Below are positions 39,041 through 48,446 of a DNA stretch of 64,000 nucleotides, piece by piece. This DNA is from Neptuniibacter halophilus (lineage in GTDB: Bacteria; Pseudomonadota; Gammaproteobacteria; Pseudomonadales; Balneatricaceae), in NCBI RefSeq assembly GCF_030295765.1, contig NZ_AP027292.1:1674001-1738000 (forward strand), in the 5' to 3' direction. Every line of letters begins with the position of its first letter. Within the stretch, counting starts at the first letter, position 1. Made by a program: the position numbers and the translations under genes. The notes below the pieces were generated by a model that was not told the origin of the DNA, did not search any database, and saw only the letters and a list, made by a program, of their open reading frames with translations.

Positions 39041-39652
39041 TTACTCGGCCGGATCGTTGCCCGAGAGCCAGATCTCTATCGGTACCACCCAGGCGGGTTC
39101 ACCATTGCCCCGGAACCAGGAATCCACGGCGAAGCCCTGTTGGTTGCTCAGTTGCCGGATGGTGGCGCTGTTATGGGGGGCGCTGAGCCTGAGCGGGCCA
39201 CGGTGGGCGTTGCCACCGGTGCGGTGGAATTGCAGCAGGCCCTGTTGTTCCAGTGTCAGCAGGTAGCGGCTGGTATTCAGGCTCTCGGCAATGCAGTCAA
39301 GTTGGTTGGAGCGGTTGCTGAGGGCGAAATCATTCTTTGCCAGATCGGCGACGGTGTTCAGTTGCGGGCCGCTGATCGTCTCCATCAGGCCGATCGCGTT
39401 GGCGATCCGCTGACGCTCCTCCTCGGGGGAGCGGGACTGAGGCGTGAACAGGGCGCGAATCTGTGCCATATCTTCGGCGCTGAACCGCACTGTACCCCGG
39501 TCGCTGCAGCCAAAGTTGCGGCACAGGCGCAGGGTTTCCCGGGATTCTGACTGCAAGCCATGGGATTGCAGCCAGTTATCCGGTGTGCCGTTCGGGTTAT
39601 AGCTGCACCCGGCGAGCAGGGTGCAGAGCAGCAGCGGTTTACAGCGCAGCAT
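39041..39652 (-). CDS. predicted lipoprotein of unknown function
   Basis: The 203-residue protein has a lipoprotein signal with lipobox LLAGC (Cys near residue 16), so it is probably anchored in the outer membrane. I do not recognise the family. The mature part contains two Cys residues close together (LCRNFGC) and an alpha/beta-like C-terminal half. The ATG at 39652 is chosen; a TTG twelve bases upstream is also in frame. The start overlaps the end of yrdA by 14 bp, suggesting co-transcription. The Fur-like box and irpA lie downstream. Confidence 0.7.
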   Translation of the reverse strand: MLRCKPLLLCTLLAGCSYNPNGTPDNWLQSHGLQSESRETLRLCRNFGCSDRGTVRFSAEDMAQIRALFTPQSRSPEEERQRIANAIGLMETISGPQLNTVADLAKNDFALSNRSNQLDCIAESLNTSRYLLTLEQQGLLQFHRTGGNAHRGPLRLSAPHNSATIRQLSNQQGFAVDSWFRGNGEPAWVVPIEIWLSGNDPAE

Positions 39653-40184
39653 AATCTTCTTCAAGGTGCTTATCCTTCAGCCTGACGTAGTTGGCAGCGG
39701 TGTAGCGGAAAAACTCCCGCTCTTTTTCAGTCAGGGGGCGTTGTTGTTTCACCGGACGACCGATGTAGAGATAACCGCTTTCCAGCGTTTTGCCCGGTGG
39801 TACCAGTGAGCCCGCGCCGACAATCACTTCATCTTCGACAACCGCGCCGTCCATGATCATCGCGCCCATGCCCACCAGAACCCGGCTGCCGATGGTGCAG
39901 CCATGCAGCATTGCCTGATGACCCACGGTGACATCATCACCCAGAATCAGCGGGAAGCCATCCGGGTTGTAGGGGCCGGCGTGGGTGATATGCAGCACTG
40001 AACCATCCTGCAGACTGCAGCGGTTACCGACCCGGATGCGGTGCATATCACCGCGGATTACGGTCAGCGGCCAGACTGAAACATCATCGCCCAGTTCCAC
40101 ATCGCCCAGTACCACCGCGGTGGGATCGACAAAGACCCGCTCACCCAGTTTCGGAGTCATACCCTGATAGGTCCGAATTTTCAT
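39639..40184 (-). CDS. yrdA: gamma-carbonic anhydrase family protein YrdA
   Basis: The 181-residue left-handed beta-helix protein has repeating hexapeptides and the metal-ligand block GPYNPDGFPLILGDDVTVGH with LHGC downstream. YrdA proteins resemble gamma-class carbonic anhydrases, but many lack measured activity, so function is family-based. It is divergent from prlC, as commonly seen in gammaproteobacteria. Confidence 0.92.
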   Translation of the reverse strand: MKIRTYQGMTPKLGERVFVDPTAVVLGDVELGDDVSVWPLTVIRGDMHRIRVGNRCSLQDGSVLHITHAGPYNPDGFPLILGDDVTVGHQAMLHGCTIGSRVLVGMGAMIMDGAVVEDEVIVGAGSLVPPGKTLESGYLYIGRPVKQQRPLTEKEREFFRYTAANYVRLKDKHLEEDYAAL

Positions 40185-40303
40185 AATCTGTGCTCTCAGC
40201 TCGGTTATTTGTTGCGTATTATGGAATAGTGGGCGGGAATTGAAAAATCGTGATTCGTACCCATCTTTAAAAGCGATTCAAATTATCTGATGGAGCCGGG
40301 AAA

Positions 40304-42340
40304 ATGAGTAACCCAATGCTTGAACCACAGCTGTTGCCAGCCTTCAGCAAGATCCAGCCGGAATCGATTGAGCCGGCTATTGATCAGATACTGGCAGATA
40401 ACCGGGCTGGGGTGGAGCAGTTACTGCAGAATCTGACCACCGCAAGCTGGGATACTCTGGTAGCACCGCTTGAGGAGATGAATGACCGTCTGGCCAAGGC
40501 CTGGTCTCCGGTTTCGCACATGAACTCCGTGGTTAACAGCGATGCGCTGCGTGATGCCTATAATGCCTGTCTGCCGAAACTGTCCCGCTACTGGACCGAG
40601 ATGGGCCAGAATCAGGGCCTGTTTCAGGCCTTCCGTGAACTGGCTGACGGCTCCGAATTCAGCACCCTGAGCGAAGCCCGGCAGAAGGTGATCAGCAACA
40701 CTCTGCGTGACTTCCGCCTTTCCGGTATCGCTCTCGAGGGCGAGGAGAAGCAGCGCTACGGTGAGCTGCAGCAGCGTCTTTCTGAGTTGACTACCCGTTT
40801 CTCCGAGAACGTGATGGATGCCACCGACGCCTGGAGCAAACTGTTAACCGACGAAGCGTCGCTGGCGGGGCTGCCGGATATGGCGAAGGCGGCGGCACAG
40901 CAGATGGCTGCAAGCCGTGGAGAAGAGGGCTGGCTGGTAACGCTGGATTTCCCGTCGTATCTGGCGTGCATCACTTATGCGGATGACCGGGAGCTGCGCC
41001 GTGAAATCTATACCGCCTTTGCAACCCGTGCTTCCGAACAGGGACCGGGTGAAGGACAGTGGGATAACTCGGCGGTGATGACAGAGATTCTTGATCTGCG
41101 TTATGAACTGGCGAAGCTGCTCGGTTTTGACAACTACGCGGAGTACTCTCTGGCGACCAAAATGGCGGAAAACACCGATCAGGTAGTGGGTTTTCTTAAC
41201 GATCTGGCTGAGAAAAGCCGTGCTGTTGCGCAGCAGGATTTTCAGCAGTTAACCGACTTTGCCCGTGAAGAGCATGGTCTGGAAGCGCTCGAAGCCTGGG
41301 ATCTGGCTTATTATGGCGAGAAACTGAAACAGGCCCGTTATGCGATCTCTGAAGAGCAGATCCGGCCTTATTTCCCACTGCCGAAGGTGCTTGAGGGTTT
41401 GTTCGCGGTGACGGGGCGCCTGTTTGATATTGAGATTACCGAGGTTAATGAATTTGATCGCTGGCATCCCGATGCGCGCCTGTTTGAGATCAGCCGCAAC
41501 GGTGAGCTGATTGCCCGTTTCTTTATGGATCTCTACGCCCGTGAGAAAAAACGTGGTGGGGCCTGGATGGATGATTGCCGGGTGCGTCGGCGTCTGGATG
41601 ATGGCGCCCTGCAACTGCCGGTGGCTTATCTGGTCTGTAACTTCAGCTCACCGGTCGGCGATGACCCGGCACTGCTGACCCACAATGAAGTGACCACGCT
41701 GTTCCACGAATTCGGTCATGGCCTGCATCATATGCTGACCCGGATTGAGTGTGCTGATGTGAGCGGTATCAACGGGGTTGCCTGGGATGCGGTAGAACTG
41801 CCAAGCCAGTTTCTGGAAAACTGGTGTTACGAGCCGGAAGCGCTGGCGCTGATCTCGGGCCACTACCAGAGTGGTGAACCACTGCCGCAGGCGCTGCTGG
41901 ATAAAATGCTTGCCGCGAAGAATTTCCAGTCAGGCATGATGATGATGCGTCAGTTGGAGTTCTCACTGTTCGACTTCGTTCTGCACCGGGATTACCAGCC
42001 GGGTGAAACCTCGGTTCAGGCGGTACTGGATCAGGTCCGCAGTCAGGTGGCGGTGATCACGCCACCCGCGTTTAACCGCTTCCAGCACAGTTTCAGTCAC
42101 ATTTTTGCCGGTGGCTATGCGGCTGGTTACTACAGCTATAAGTGGGCTGAAGTCTTGTCGGCGGACGCTTTCTCCCGGTTTGAGGAGGAGGGGATCTTCA
42201 GCGAAGCGGCCGGTGCGGATTTCCGTCAGCATATTCTGGAGATGGGCGGTTCCAGAGAACCGATGGAGTTGTTTGTCGCTTTCCGTGGCCGTGAGCCACA
42301 GGTCGATGCACTGCTGCGTCACAGTGGAATTACGGAGTAA
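40304..42340 (+). CDS. prlC: oligopeptidase A
   Basis: PrlC is a cytosolic M3-family zinc peptidase that degrades oligopeptides and signal peptides. The 678-residue protein (E. coli 680) has the zinc motif TLFHEFGHGLHHML, with the third ligand Glu downstream, and the conserved SHIFAGGYAAGYYSY near the C-terminus. GGAG precedes the ATG by about 8 bp. yheV follows after 4 bp, the usual pairing. Confidence 0.97.
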   Translation: MSNPMLEPQLLPAFSKIQPESIEPAIDQILADNRAGVEQLLQNLTTASWDTLVAPLEEMNDRLAKAWSPVSHMNSVVNSDALRDAYNACLPKLSRYWTEMGQNQGLFQAFRELADGSEFSTLSEARQKVISNTLRDFRLSGIALEGEEKQRYGELQQRLSELTTRFSENVMDATDAWSKLLTDEASLAGLPDMAKAAAQQMAASRGEEGWLVTLDFPSYLACITYADDRELRREIYTAFATRASEQGPGEGQWDNSAVMTEILDLRYELAKLLGFDNYAEYSLATKMAENTDQVVGFLNDLAEKSRAVAQQDFQQLTDFAREEHGLEALEAWDLAYYGEKLKQARYAISEEQIRPYFPLPKVLEGLFAVTGRLFDIEITEVNEFDRWHPDARLFEISRNGELIARFFMDLYAREKKRGGAWMDDCRVRRRLDDGALQLPVAYLVCNFSSPVGDDPALLTHNEVTTLFHEFGHGLHHMLTRIECADVSGINGVAWDAVELPSQFLENWCYEPEALALISGHYQSGEPLPQALLDKMLAAKNFQSGMMMMRQLEFSLFDFVLHRDYQPGETSVQAVLDQVRSQVAVITPPAFNRFQHSFSHIFAGGYAAGYYSYKWAEVLSADAFSRFEEEGIFSEAAGADFRQHILEMGGSREPMELFVAFRGREPQVDALLRHSGITE

Positions 42341-42344
42341 CAAC

Positions 42345-42608
42345 ATGAGTGTAATTAAACGGTTTATCGCCGGGGCGGTTTGCCCCCGCTGTGGAGAGAT
42401 GGATTGTATCCGTACTTTCCGTGACGAGGCGCGGGAGTACAAAGAGTGTGTCCGCTGCGATTATGAAGATTCCATGCGTCTGGATGGCGAGCCTGAGCTG
42501 GAAGAGCTGGAAACCCGGGTAAACCGGGAGAACAAGCCGCAAATAGAGGAGGGTGCACAGCCGTTGCTGTTCACTGCCAACCCGGGCAGTGGTCGCAAGG
42601 ACCACTAA
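42345..42608 (+). CDS. yheV: YheV family zinc-ribbon protein
   Basis: The 87-residue protein begins MSVIKRFIAGAVCPRCGEMD and contains a second pair CVRCDY, forming a YheV-type zinc ribbon. The C-terminal half is acidic and low in complexity. It starts 4 bp after prlC, with which it is conserved, and is surely co-transcribed. Function is unknown; prlC-yheV linkage suggests a shared cytosolic role. Confidence 0.9.
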   Translation: MSVIKRFIAGAVCPRCGEMDCIRTFRDEAREYKECVRCDYEDSMRLDGEPELEELETRVNRENKPQIEEGAQPLLFTANPGSGRKDH

Positions 42609-42617
42609 GCCGGGATG

Positions 42618-43694
42618 CTACCGGGTGGGCTCAGGTCTGACCCGGTAGATCACTCCGGCATAGTCATCCGAGATCAGCAGATGGCCGCGCGGTGTCACCA
42701 GCACATCGTTGGGGCGTCCCCAGTGGCTCTGCCCCTGCAGCCAGCCACTGATGTAAGGTTCATGGCTGATCACCTGATCCCCCTCAATCTGTAGTTTCAC
42801 GACTCGATAACCCACCTTGCTGCTGCGGTTCCAGGAACCGTGTTCGGCAATAAACAGGCTGTTCCGGTCGGCACCGGGCAGGCCTTCTCCCCGGTAAAAC
42901 GTCAGCCCCAGCGGGGCTACATGGGCGCCCAGTTCATACCGGGCCGGTGTAGAGTCATGGCCACCCTGAGTACCAAATTGCGGGTCAGGCAGGTTCTCTC
43001 CGTGGCGGAAGGGGTAACCGAAATGTTCGCCGGTGTGCTGTAGCTGGTTCAGCTCGTCGGAAGGCAGGTCGTCGCCCAGATGATCGCGGCCATTGTCGGT
43101 AAACCACAGGCGGTTGCTCCCCGGCTGCCAGGTGAAGCCAACGCTGTTGCGCACGCCTTGGGCGATAATCTGCAGTTGCTTATCAGCGCTCAGCCGCACC
43201 AGTGTGGCGAAGGGTTCAGGGCTGAGGCAGATATTACAGGGCGCACCGATATTGAAATACAGCGCTCCATCCGGACCGAATTTGAGATATTTCCAGCCGT
43301 GGTGGCGTTTATCCGGTAGCTGATCAAAATAGACCTCCGCCGGGGGCGGCGTACTGCTCAGCGGTAGCAGACCGGGGAAACGCAGTATCTGGTGTACTTC
43401 GGCCACGTAGAGATCATTGCCCTGCAGCGCGATTCCGCTGGGCAGATTCAGGTTACTGGCGATCACCCTGCTCTCTTCATACTGGCCATCGCCGTCCAGA
43501 TCGCGAAAGGCGTAAACTTTGCCTGCCCGGCGACTGCCGGCAAACAGGGTGCCGTCAGCAGCCAGCGCCAACTGGCGAACATTGTCGGCACGGGCGATGA
43601 CGTCGATCTGAACGCCCGGCGGATGTTGCAGGGCTGAGAGGTCCGGCAGTGGGCCGGGCAGGGCCATTGTCAGACTGAGAAACAGTACATTCAT
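42618..43694 (-). CDS. exported PQQ-type sugar dehydrogenase-like protein
   Basis: The 358-residue protein has a short N-terminal signal peptide and a six-bladed beta-propeller pattern. It contains PPGVQIDVIARADNVRQLALA, GSRRAGKVYAFRD and NSVGFTWQPGSNRLWFTDNGRD, which match L-sorbosone/PQQ-dependent sugar dehydrogenase relatives. Substrate and cofactor cannot be read from sequence. It is convergent with yheV (9 bp apart) and divergent from the EamA gene. Confidence 0.85.
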   Translation of the reverse strand: MNVLFLSLTMALPGPLPDLSALQHPPGVQIDVIARADNVRQLALAADGTLFAGSRRAGKVYAFRDLDGDGQYEESRVIASNLNLPSGIALQGNDLYVAEVHQILRFPGLLPLSSTPPPAEVYFDQLPDKRHHGWKYLKFGPDGALYFNIGAPCNICLSPEPFATLVRLSADKQLQIIAQGVRNSVGFTWQPGSNRLWFTDNGRDHLGDDLPSDELNQLQHTGEHFGYPFRHGENLPDPQFGTQGGHDSTPARYELGAHVAPLGLTFYRGEGLPGADRNSLFIAEHGSWNRSSKVGYRVVKLQIEGDQVISHEPYISGWLQGQSHWGRPNDVLVTPRGHLLISDDYAGVIYRVRPEPTR

Positions 43695-43822
43695 GGGGAT
43701 GACCTGTGTTAAAGACTGCCCTAACCATAGTCGTCAGCCGGCTATGTCGCCAGAGGCGGGAGAGAGCGGAGCAATTCTGCTATGATCGCCAGCCATCCAC
43801 CCCAAGTGACGCTATATAACCT

Positions 43823-44692
43823 ATGAATCTGTTTCTGAGTATTCCGGCGGCGATCCGCTATATGCTGTTATCCACTCTGGGTTTTGCCCTGATGGGGGCT
43901 TGTGTAAAAGCGGCGGGGATGCGCGGTATTCCGGTGCTGGAGATTGTTGCGGCGCGTGCTGCGGTGTCTCTGTTGCTGAGTTATCTGGATATCAAACGTA
44001 AGCGAATCCAGGTCTGGGGAGAGCAGAAAATGCTGCTGGTTGCGCGGGGTGCCATTGGCGCTGTGGCGCTGGTCTGTGTGTACTATTCGGTGACCACGCT
44101 GACGCTGGCCGATGCGACGGTGTTGCAGTATACCCATCCGGCCTTTACCGCGTTGCTGGCCCTGTTGTTTCTGGGGGAGCGGATACGTGCAGCGACGCTT
44201 GTCTGTCTGTTACTGAGCTTTGCCGGGGTGCTGGTCATGGTTCGGCCGGGGGCTGTGGCTGAGGGTTTCAGTGCGCTGCCTGCACTGAGTCTGGCAGCCG
44301 CACTGGCGGGGGCCTTTGGCAGTGCGGCCGCCTATGTGCTTGTGCGCAAGCTGAGCCAGACCGAAGACAGTTCAGTGATCATTTTCTATTTCCCGTTGAT
44401 CGCACTGCCGGCTTCGCTGGTGATGCTGGGTGACACACTGGTCATACCGGATATGGAAGGGCTGATGTTGCTGCTGCTGGTGGGGATCTTTACCCAGATG
44501 GGTCAGATCGGCCTGACCAAAGCGATGGCAACCGAGTCGGCGGCAAAGGCGACCGCCTACTCCTATGTACAGGTGATATTTGCTGCGCTGCTGGGGATCT
44601 GGCTGTTTGCCGAAATCCCCACCCTGTGGACCCTGCTGGGGGGCGGCCTGATTATCGCAGGGGCATTGATCAACGCCCTCTGGAAGCGTTGA
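43823..44692 (+). CDS. EamA/DMT family transporter
   Basis: The 289-residue protein is highly hydrophobic, with about ten predicted membrane helices arranged as two EamA repeats (for example LADATVLQYTHPAFTALLALLFLGE and SYVQVIFAALLGIWLFAEIPT). This is the drug/metabolite transporter layout. The substrate is unknown. Its stop codon directly abuts the znuB stop on the opposite strand. Confidence 0.9.
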   Translation: MNLFLSIPAAIRYMLLSTLGFALMGACVKAAGMRGIPVLEIVAARAAVSLLLSYLDIKRKRIQVWGEQKMLLVARGAIGAVALVCVYYSVTTLTLADATVLQYTHPAFTALLALLFLGERIRAATLVCLLLSFAGVLVMVRPGAVAEGFSALPALSLAAALAGAFGSAAAYVLVRKLSQTEDSSVIIFYFPLIALPASLVMLGDTLVIPDMEGLMLLLLVGIFTQMGQIGLTKAMATESAAKATAYSYVQVIFAALLGIWLFAEIPTLWTLLGGGLIIAGALINALWKR

Positions 44693-44695
44693 TCA
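44667..44695. terminator. hairpin across the convergent EamA/znuB stops
   Basis: A perfect 10-bp stem TGATCAACGC / GCGTTGATCA with 9-base loop includes both stop codons. There is no T-run on either side, so it may terminate weakly or protect the 3' ends of both messages. Confidence 0.5.
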
Positions 44696-45481
44696 GGCCC
44701 TCTGTCGCGAGGGGATGGCATACAAAAGGAGAAAAATCAGCAGGGCTACCACGACCACTGAGGGGCCGGCAGGCGTGTCAAAGTGCCATGACAGCCCCAG
44801 TCCGCCACTGACCGAGAGGCAGCCCACCAGACCTGCGCCGATCGCCATCTGTTCCGGGGTGCGGGCCAGACGGCGTGATGCAGCAGCAGGAATGATCAGC
44901 AGCGAGGTGATCAGCAGCAGGCCGACAATCTTCATGGCGATCGCAATCACCACCGCAATCAGCAGCATCAGAACCAGACGGGTCCAGGCGACGTTAACGC
45001 CCTCGACATGGGCCAGTTCCTCATTGATGGTGATCGCCAGTAAGGGTTGCCAGAGCCAGCAGAGCAGCGCCAGCGCAAGGCTGCCGCCGCCATAGATCCA
45101 CAACAGATCCTCCATGCCAACCGCCAGCAGGTCGCCGAACAGGTAAGACAGCAGGTCAACCCGGATCTCAAGCAGGGCGACGGCGACCAGACCCAGTGAG
45201 AGGGCGCTGTGAGCCATAATTCCGAGCAGGGTGTCGGTGGCGACCAGACGCTGGCGTTGCATCGCGACCAGCACCAGCGCCAGCGCGACACAGCAGAACA
45301 CCACCGCCAGATTCATATTGATATCCAGCAGAAAGCCCAGAGTTACGCCCAGCAAGGCCGAGTGGGCGAGGGTGTCGCCGAAATAGGCCATCCGCCGCCA
45401 GACTACAAAAGAGCCCAGTGGCCCGGCAACGGCTGCTACACCCAGTCCGCCAAGCAGAGCAAAGAGGAGAAATTCCGGCAT
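44693..45481 (-). CDS. znuB: zinc ABC transporter permease ZnuB
   Basis: ZnuB is the inner-membrane channel of the ZnuABC high-affinity zinc importer. The 262-residue protein starts [20 protein letters not shown] and has about eight membrane helices with the coupling motif VWRRMAYFGDTLAHSALLG. I chose the ATG at 45481, which overlaps the znuC stop (TGATG); an in-frame start at 45499 would lie inside znuC. It is the third gene of the zur-znuC-znuB operon. Confidence 0.96.
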   Translation of the reverse strand: MPEFLLFALLGGLGVAAVAGPLGSFVVWRRMAYFGDTLAHSALLGVTLGFLLDINMNLAVVFCCVALALVLVAMQRQRLVATDTLLGIMAHSALSLGLVAVALLEIRVDLLSYLFGDLLAVGMEDLLWIYGGGSLALALLCWLWQPLLAITINEELAHVEGVNVAWTRLVLMLLIAVVIAIAMKIVGLLLITSLLIIPAAASRRLARTPEQMAIGAGLVGCLSVSGGLGLSWHFDTPAGPSVVVVALLIFLLLYAIPSRQRA

Positions 45482-46254
45482 CAGTGATCCCCTTTGCACG
45501 GGTGGTCGTGAATGATATCGCCGTGATCGTTATGGCGATGGTTATGGTGGTGGCTGTAAACCGCCAGTTGGTCGCTGCCCTTAACACCAAACAGCTCGGT
45601 GAACGAGGGATCGTTGGTGACCTGTTCCGGGTGGCCGGAGCAACAGATATGGTGATTGATGCAGACGACGTGATCGGTAGCGGCCATCACCAGATGCAGG
45701 TCGTGGCTGACCATCAGTACGCCACAACCACGCTCATCGCGAATCCTCGCGATCAGGTTGTACAGTTCCAGTTGCCCGTTGATATCCACACCCTGTACCG
45801 GTTCATCCAGTACCAGCAACTGCGGGTCACGCAGCAGTGCCCGGGCCAGCAGCACGCGCTGCATCTCACCGCCGGAGAGGTTATGAATATTCTGCTGCAG
45901 CAGGCGTGCGGCGCCGACATTATCCAGTGCCGACAGCATCTGCGGTCGGTCACAACGTTGTGCGGTACGGAGAAAGCGCTCAACGGTGAGGGGAAACGTG
46001 GTGTCTATTTGCAGTTTTTGCGGCATATAGCCGATGCGTAACCCCGGCTCCATCCAGATGCTGCCGTTATCCGGTTTGATCAGGCCCAGTACCAGGCGCA
46101 CCAGTGTGGTTTTACCGGCACCGTTGGGGCCGATCAGGGTGGTGATACAGCCGCGGTGCAGTTCAGTATTGATGTCCTGCAGCACATGGTTGCGCCCAAA
46201 GCTCAGGTTGACCTGATTCAGACGTACCAGCGGATCGTGGCTGTGTTGACTCAT
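45481..46254 (-). CDS. znuC: zinc ABC transporter ATP-binding protein ZnuC
   Basis: ZnuC powers zinc import by ATP hydrolysis. The 257-residue protein has Walker [11 protein letters not shown], the signature [17 protein letters not shown], Walker [13 protein letters not shown] and a His-rich C-terminal tail ([16 protein letters not shown]) frequently seen in ZnuC. It overlaps zur by 4 bp (ATGA) and znuB by 1 bp, so the three are translationally coupled. Confidence 0.97.
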   Translation of the reverse strand: MSQHSHDPLVRLNQVNLSFGRNHVLQDINTELHRGCITTLIGPNGAGKTTLVRLVLGLIKPDNGSIWMEPGLRIGYMPQKLQIDTTFPLTVERFLRTAQRCDRPQMLSALDNVGAARLLQQNIHNLSGGEMQRVLLARALLRDPQLLVLDEPVQGVDINGQLELYNLIARIRDERGCGVLMVSHDLHLVMAATDHVVCINHHICCSGHPEQVTNDPSFTELFGVKGSDQLAVYSHHHNHRHNDHGDIIHDHPCKGDH

Positions 46255-46742
46255 GCGTCGTCACCCTGCTGACAGCGGGGGCAGAGACCGAGTACTTCAA
46301 TTGACTGCTGTTCCGGCTGGAAACCCAGTTTACGTGCCTGTCCGGCAATGGCTTGAACGATGTTATCGGTATCGATCTCAACCGCATTATTGCACTGCTT
46401 GCAGATCAGGAAGGAGCTCTCATGCTGCTCCCCCGGATGGGGACAGCCGATAAAGGCGTTGAGCAGCGCGATGCGGTGCACCAGTCCCTGTTCCTGAAGG
46501 AAATCCAGTGCCCGGTATACGGTCGGGGGGGCGGAGTTAAACCCGGCTTCGGCGAGTGTAGGCAGAAGCTCGTAGGCACCCAGCGGTTTGTGACTTTGCC
46601 AGATACTGCGCAGCACCAGTTCGCGGATCGGGGTAAACCGTAAGCCGCGGGTTTTGCAGAGGCTGCGAGCGTCCTCCAGTGCCTGTTCAATACAGTGGTG
46701 GTGATCGTGCTCCGGGTGAAAGCCAAGCTGAGCGTTATCCAT
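46251..46742 (-). CDS. zur: zinc-responsive transcriptional repressor Zur
   Basis: Zur is a Fur-family repressor that represses zinc-uptake genes when zinc is plentiful. The 163-residue protein has a winged helix ([14 protein letters not shown] to [19 protein letters not shown]) and metal sites including CKQC and CPRC at the C-terminal side plus a His-rich N-terminus. It is the first gene of zur-znuC-znuB and is divergent from znuA across a Zur box. It should also act on the porin at 32.8 kb. Confidence 0.95.
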   Translation of the reverse strand: MDNAQLGFHPEHDHHHCIEQALEDARSLCKTRGLRFTPIRELVLRSIWQSHKPLGAYELLPTLAEAGFNSAPPTVYRALDFLQEQGLVHRIALLNAFIGCPHPGEQHESSFLICKQCNNAVEIDTDNIVQAIAGQARKLGFQPEQQSIEVLGLCPRCQQGDDA

Positions 46743-46766
46743 AAGCGTTATTTCGACACATTGTTT

Positions 46767-46783
46767 ATGTTATATTGTAACTG
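46767..46783. promoter_or_regulatory. Zur box between zur and znuA
   Basis: ATGTTATATTGTAACTG matches the core Zur consensus ATGTTATANTATAACAT at 13 of 16 defined positions, with a GTTAyA-N-TrTAAC palindrome. Position between the divergent zur and znuA fits control of both transcripts. Confidence 0.75.
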
Positions 46784-46810
46784 TTAACCGATTTGAGATG
46801 TAACCTGAGC

Positions 46811-47689
46811 ATGAAAAAAATATCCTTTGTAGCGCTGCTTGTCAGCCTTTTCAGTTCAAACCTGCTGGCGCAGTCGCTGAACGTAGTGACCAGTATCAAA
46901 CCGCTGCAGTTGGTGGCTGAAGCAATCGTTGCCGATCTCGGTAAGGTGGATGTATTGATCCCGCCGGGGGCTTCTCCGCATCACTATGCCCTGCGGCCCT
47001 CTGACCTGCGTCGCCTGAACGATGCTGATCTGGTGGTCTGGGTCGGTCCGGAGATGGAGCAGTTTCTGGGTAAAGCGCTGAAATCAACTCCGGCACCTGT
47101 GCTGCAATTGATGGAGGGCGATGCACAAGCAGCCGGCGGGCATGCCCACGATCATGCGGAGGGTGAACATCATCACGGCGAAAACGATCCGCATATCTGG
47201 CTTGACCCGGTACTGATGCTGGAAGCCGCAGATCAGATCAGGCAGCAGCTCAGCCTTCAGGCACCGAAACAGGCGGCGCAGTTGCAGGCAAACTACGAGC
47301 GTTTCAGTGCAGAACTGATTGCGGCGGAGGCTCATGTTCGTCAGCAGCTATTGCCGCTCCAGAAGCGGGGGTTCGTTGTATTCCACGACGCATTCAGCCT
47401 GCTGGTCGATCACTACGGGCTGAACCAGCGGGCGTACTTCACGGTCGATCCGGCGCGTGCGCCGGGAGCGAAAAAACTGCAGCAGATCCAGACCCTGCTG
47501 GAACAGGAGAATATCGGCTGTGTCTTCACCGAACCCCAGTTTAAGGCAGCGGTGATCGAGCGGATTGTGTCGGGCTATCCGGTCCGGTTGGGGCAGTTAG
47601 ATCCTCTGGCTATCGATATTACAACCGAGCAGGGCTACCCCGGTTATCTGAGAGCGCTCGGCGCTAATATTCAAAGCTGTCTGCAGTAA
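46811..47689 (+). CDS. znuA: zinc ABC transporter substrate-binding protein ZnuA
   Basis: ZnuA is the periplasmic zinc-binding protein of ZnuABC. The 292-residue protein has a signal peptide (ending NLLAQ), a metal ligand in the PPGASPHHYAL segment, a His-rich flexible loop GGHAHDHAEGEHHHGENDPH and a further site near FVVFHDAFSLLVDHYG. The ATG at 46811 is preferred over an in-frame TTG upstream. Transcribed divergently from zur-znuCB under the same Zur box. Confidence 0.96.
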   Translation: MKKISFVALLVSLFSSNLLAQSLNVVTSIKPLQLVAEAIVADLGKVDVLIPPGASPHHYALRPSDLRRLNDADLVVWVGPEMEQFLGKALKSTPAPVLQLMEGDAQAAGGHAHDHAEGEHHHGENDPHIWLDPVLMLEAADQIRQQLSLQAPKQAAQLQANYERFSAELIAAEAHVRQQLLPLQKRGFVVFHDAFSLLVDHYGLNQRAYFTVDPARAPGAKKLQQIQTLLEQENIGCVFTEPQFKAAVIERIVSGYPVRLGQLDPLAIDITTEQGYPGYLRALGANIQSCLQ

Positions 47690-47698
47690 TGAGTGTTG

Positions 47699-48112
47699 CT
47701 AACCCGGTGTTTTGAGCAGGGTGTTTACCCGGCTGCAAAGGGCCGTGGGCTGGTAAGGCTTCACCAGATAGCTGTCGACGCCGGTGGCGATCGATTCGTG
47801 GATCAGGTGTGCTTCGGCGTGGGCCGTGAGCATAATGAACGGGATGCGATTGAGGCGTTGATCTGCCCGCAGGTTACGTAGCAGTTCAAGGCCGTTCATC
47901 TGTGGCATATCCCAGTCACAGATAATCAGGTCGATATTCATCAGTCGCAGTCGTTTCAGCGCTTCTTCCCCGTTCGGGCTTTCAACGATGCGTCGAAAGC
48001 CCATGCTTTTCAGCGTGGTGCGGGTCAGCATCCGCATTGACTGCATATCGTCAACGATCAGAACAACTGCGCTGGCGGGTGGGACGTTGATGGTTCGCTG
48101 TGTTTTACTCAT
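47699..48112 (-). CDS. single-domain CheY-like response regulator
   Basis: The 137-residue protein is a lone receiver: acidic pair in VLIVDDMQSMRM, phospho-acceptor Asp in LIICDWDMPQMNG, Thr in PFIMLTAHAE and Lys in SYLVKPYQP. All catalytic residues are present. There is no output domain, as in CheY and similar adaptors. I chose the ATG at 48112 (MSKTQRT); a longer frame upstream lacks a ribosome site. The gene is convergent with znuA. Its kinase is not identifiable here. Confidence 0.88.
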   Translation of the reverse strand: MSKTQRTINVPPASAVVLIVDDMQSMRMLTRTTLKSMGFRRIVESPNGEEALKRLRLMNIDLIICDWDMPQMNGLELLRNLRADQRLNRIPFIMLTAHAEAHLIHESIATGVDSYLVKPYQPTALCSRVNTLLKTPG

Positions 48113-48248
48113 TGCAGAAAACAAAAAAAAATAGCTGCAGAAGGGAGCGCCATAATACGGCAGGGGGGCAGTGCCGCCAAATCTAAAGCGCGATAACCCT
48201 GTCCGAAGCAATTATTTTGTTAAATTTTAAAATTCGATAATATTTTTC

Positions 48249-48284
48249 TTCACAAATAAAAAACCTCTCTATATAATGCGCCCC
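48249..48284 (+). promoter_or_regulatory. strong stable-RNA promoter for the tRNA-Leu pair
   Basis: TTCACA (48249-48254) and TATAAT (48272-48277) are separated by exactly 17 bp and followed by a GC-rich discriminator GCGCCCC. This is the classical stringently controlled tRNA/rRNA promoter layout. Confidence 0.85.
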
Positions 48285-48293
48285 ACTTTTGAC

Positions 48294-48380
48294 GCAGATG
48301 TGGTGGAATTGGTAGACACGCTAGCTTCAGGTGCTAGTGCCTTCACGGGCGTGGGAGTTCGAGTCTCCCCATCTGCACCA
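48294..48380 (+). tRNA. tRNA-Leu (anticodon CAG), copy 1
   Basis: An 87-base cloverleaf with acceptor GCAGATG/CATCTGC, long variable arm, anticodon loop TTCAGGT (CAG) and encoded CCA. It reads leucine CUG codons. Confidence 0.97.
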
Positions 48381-48446
48381 ACTCCTTCTGGAGTGGTGTA
48401 AAAAGTAACGGGGTAGCGCCCTTAACGCTGACAATTTGATTGATAC

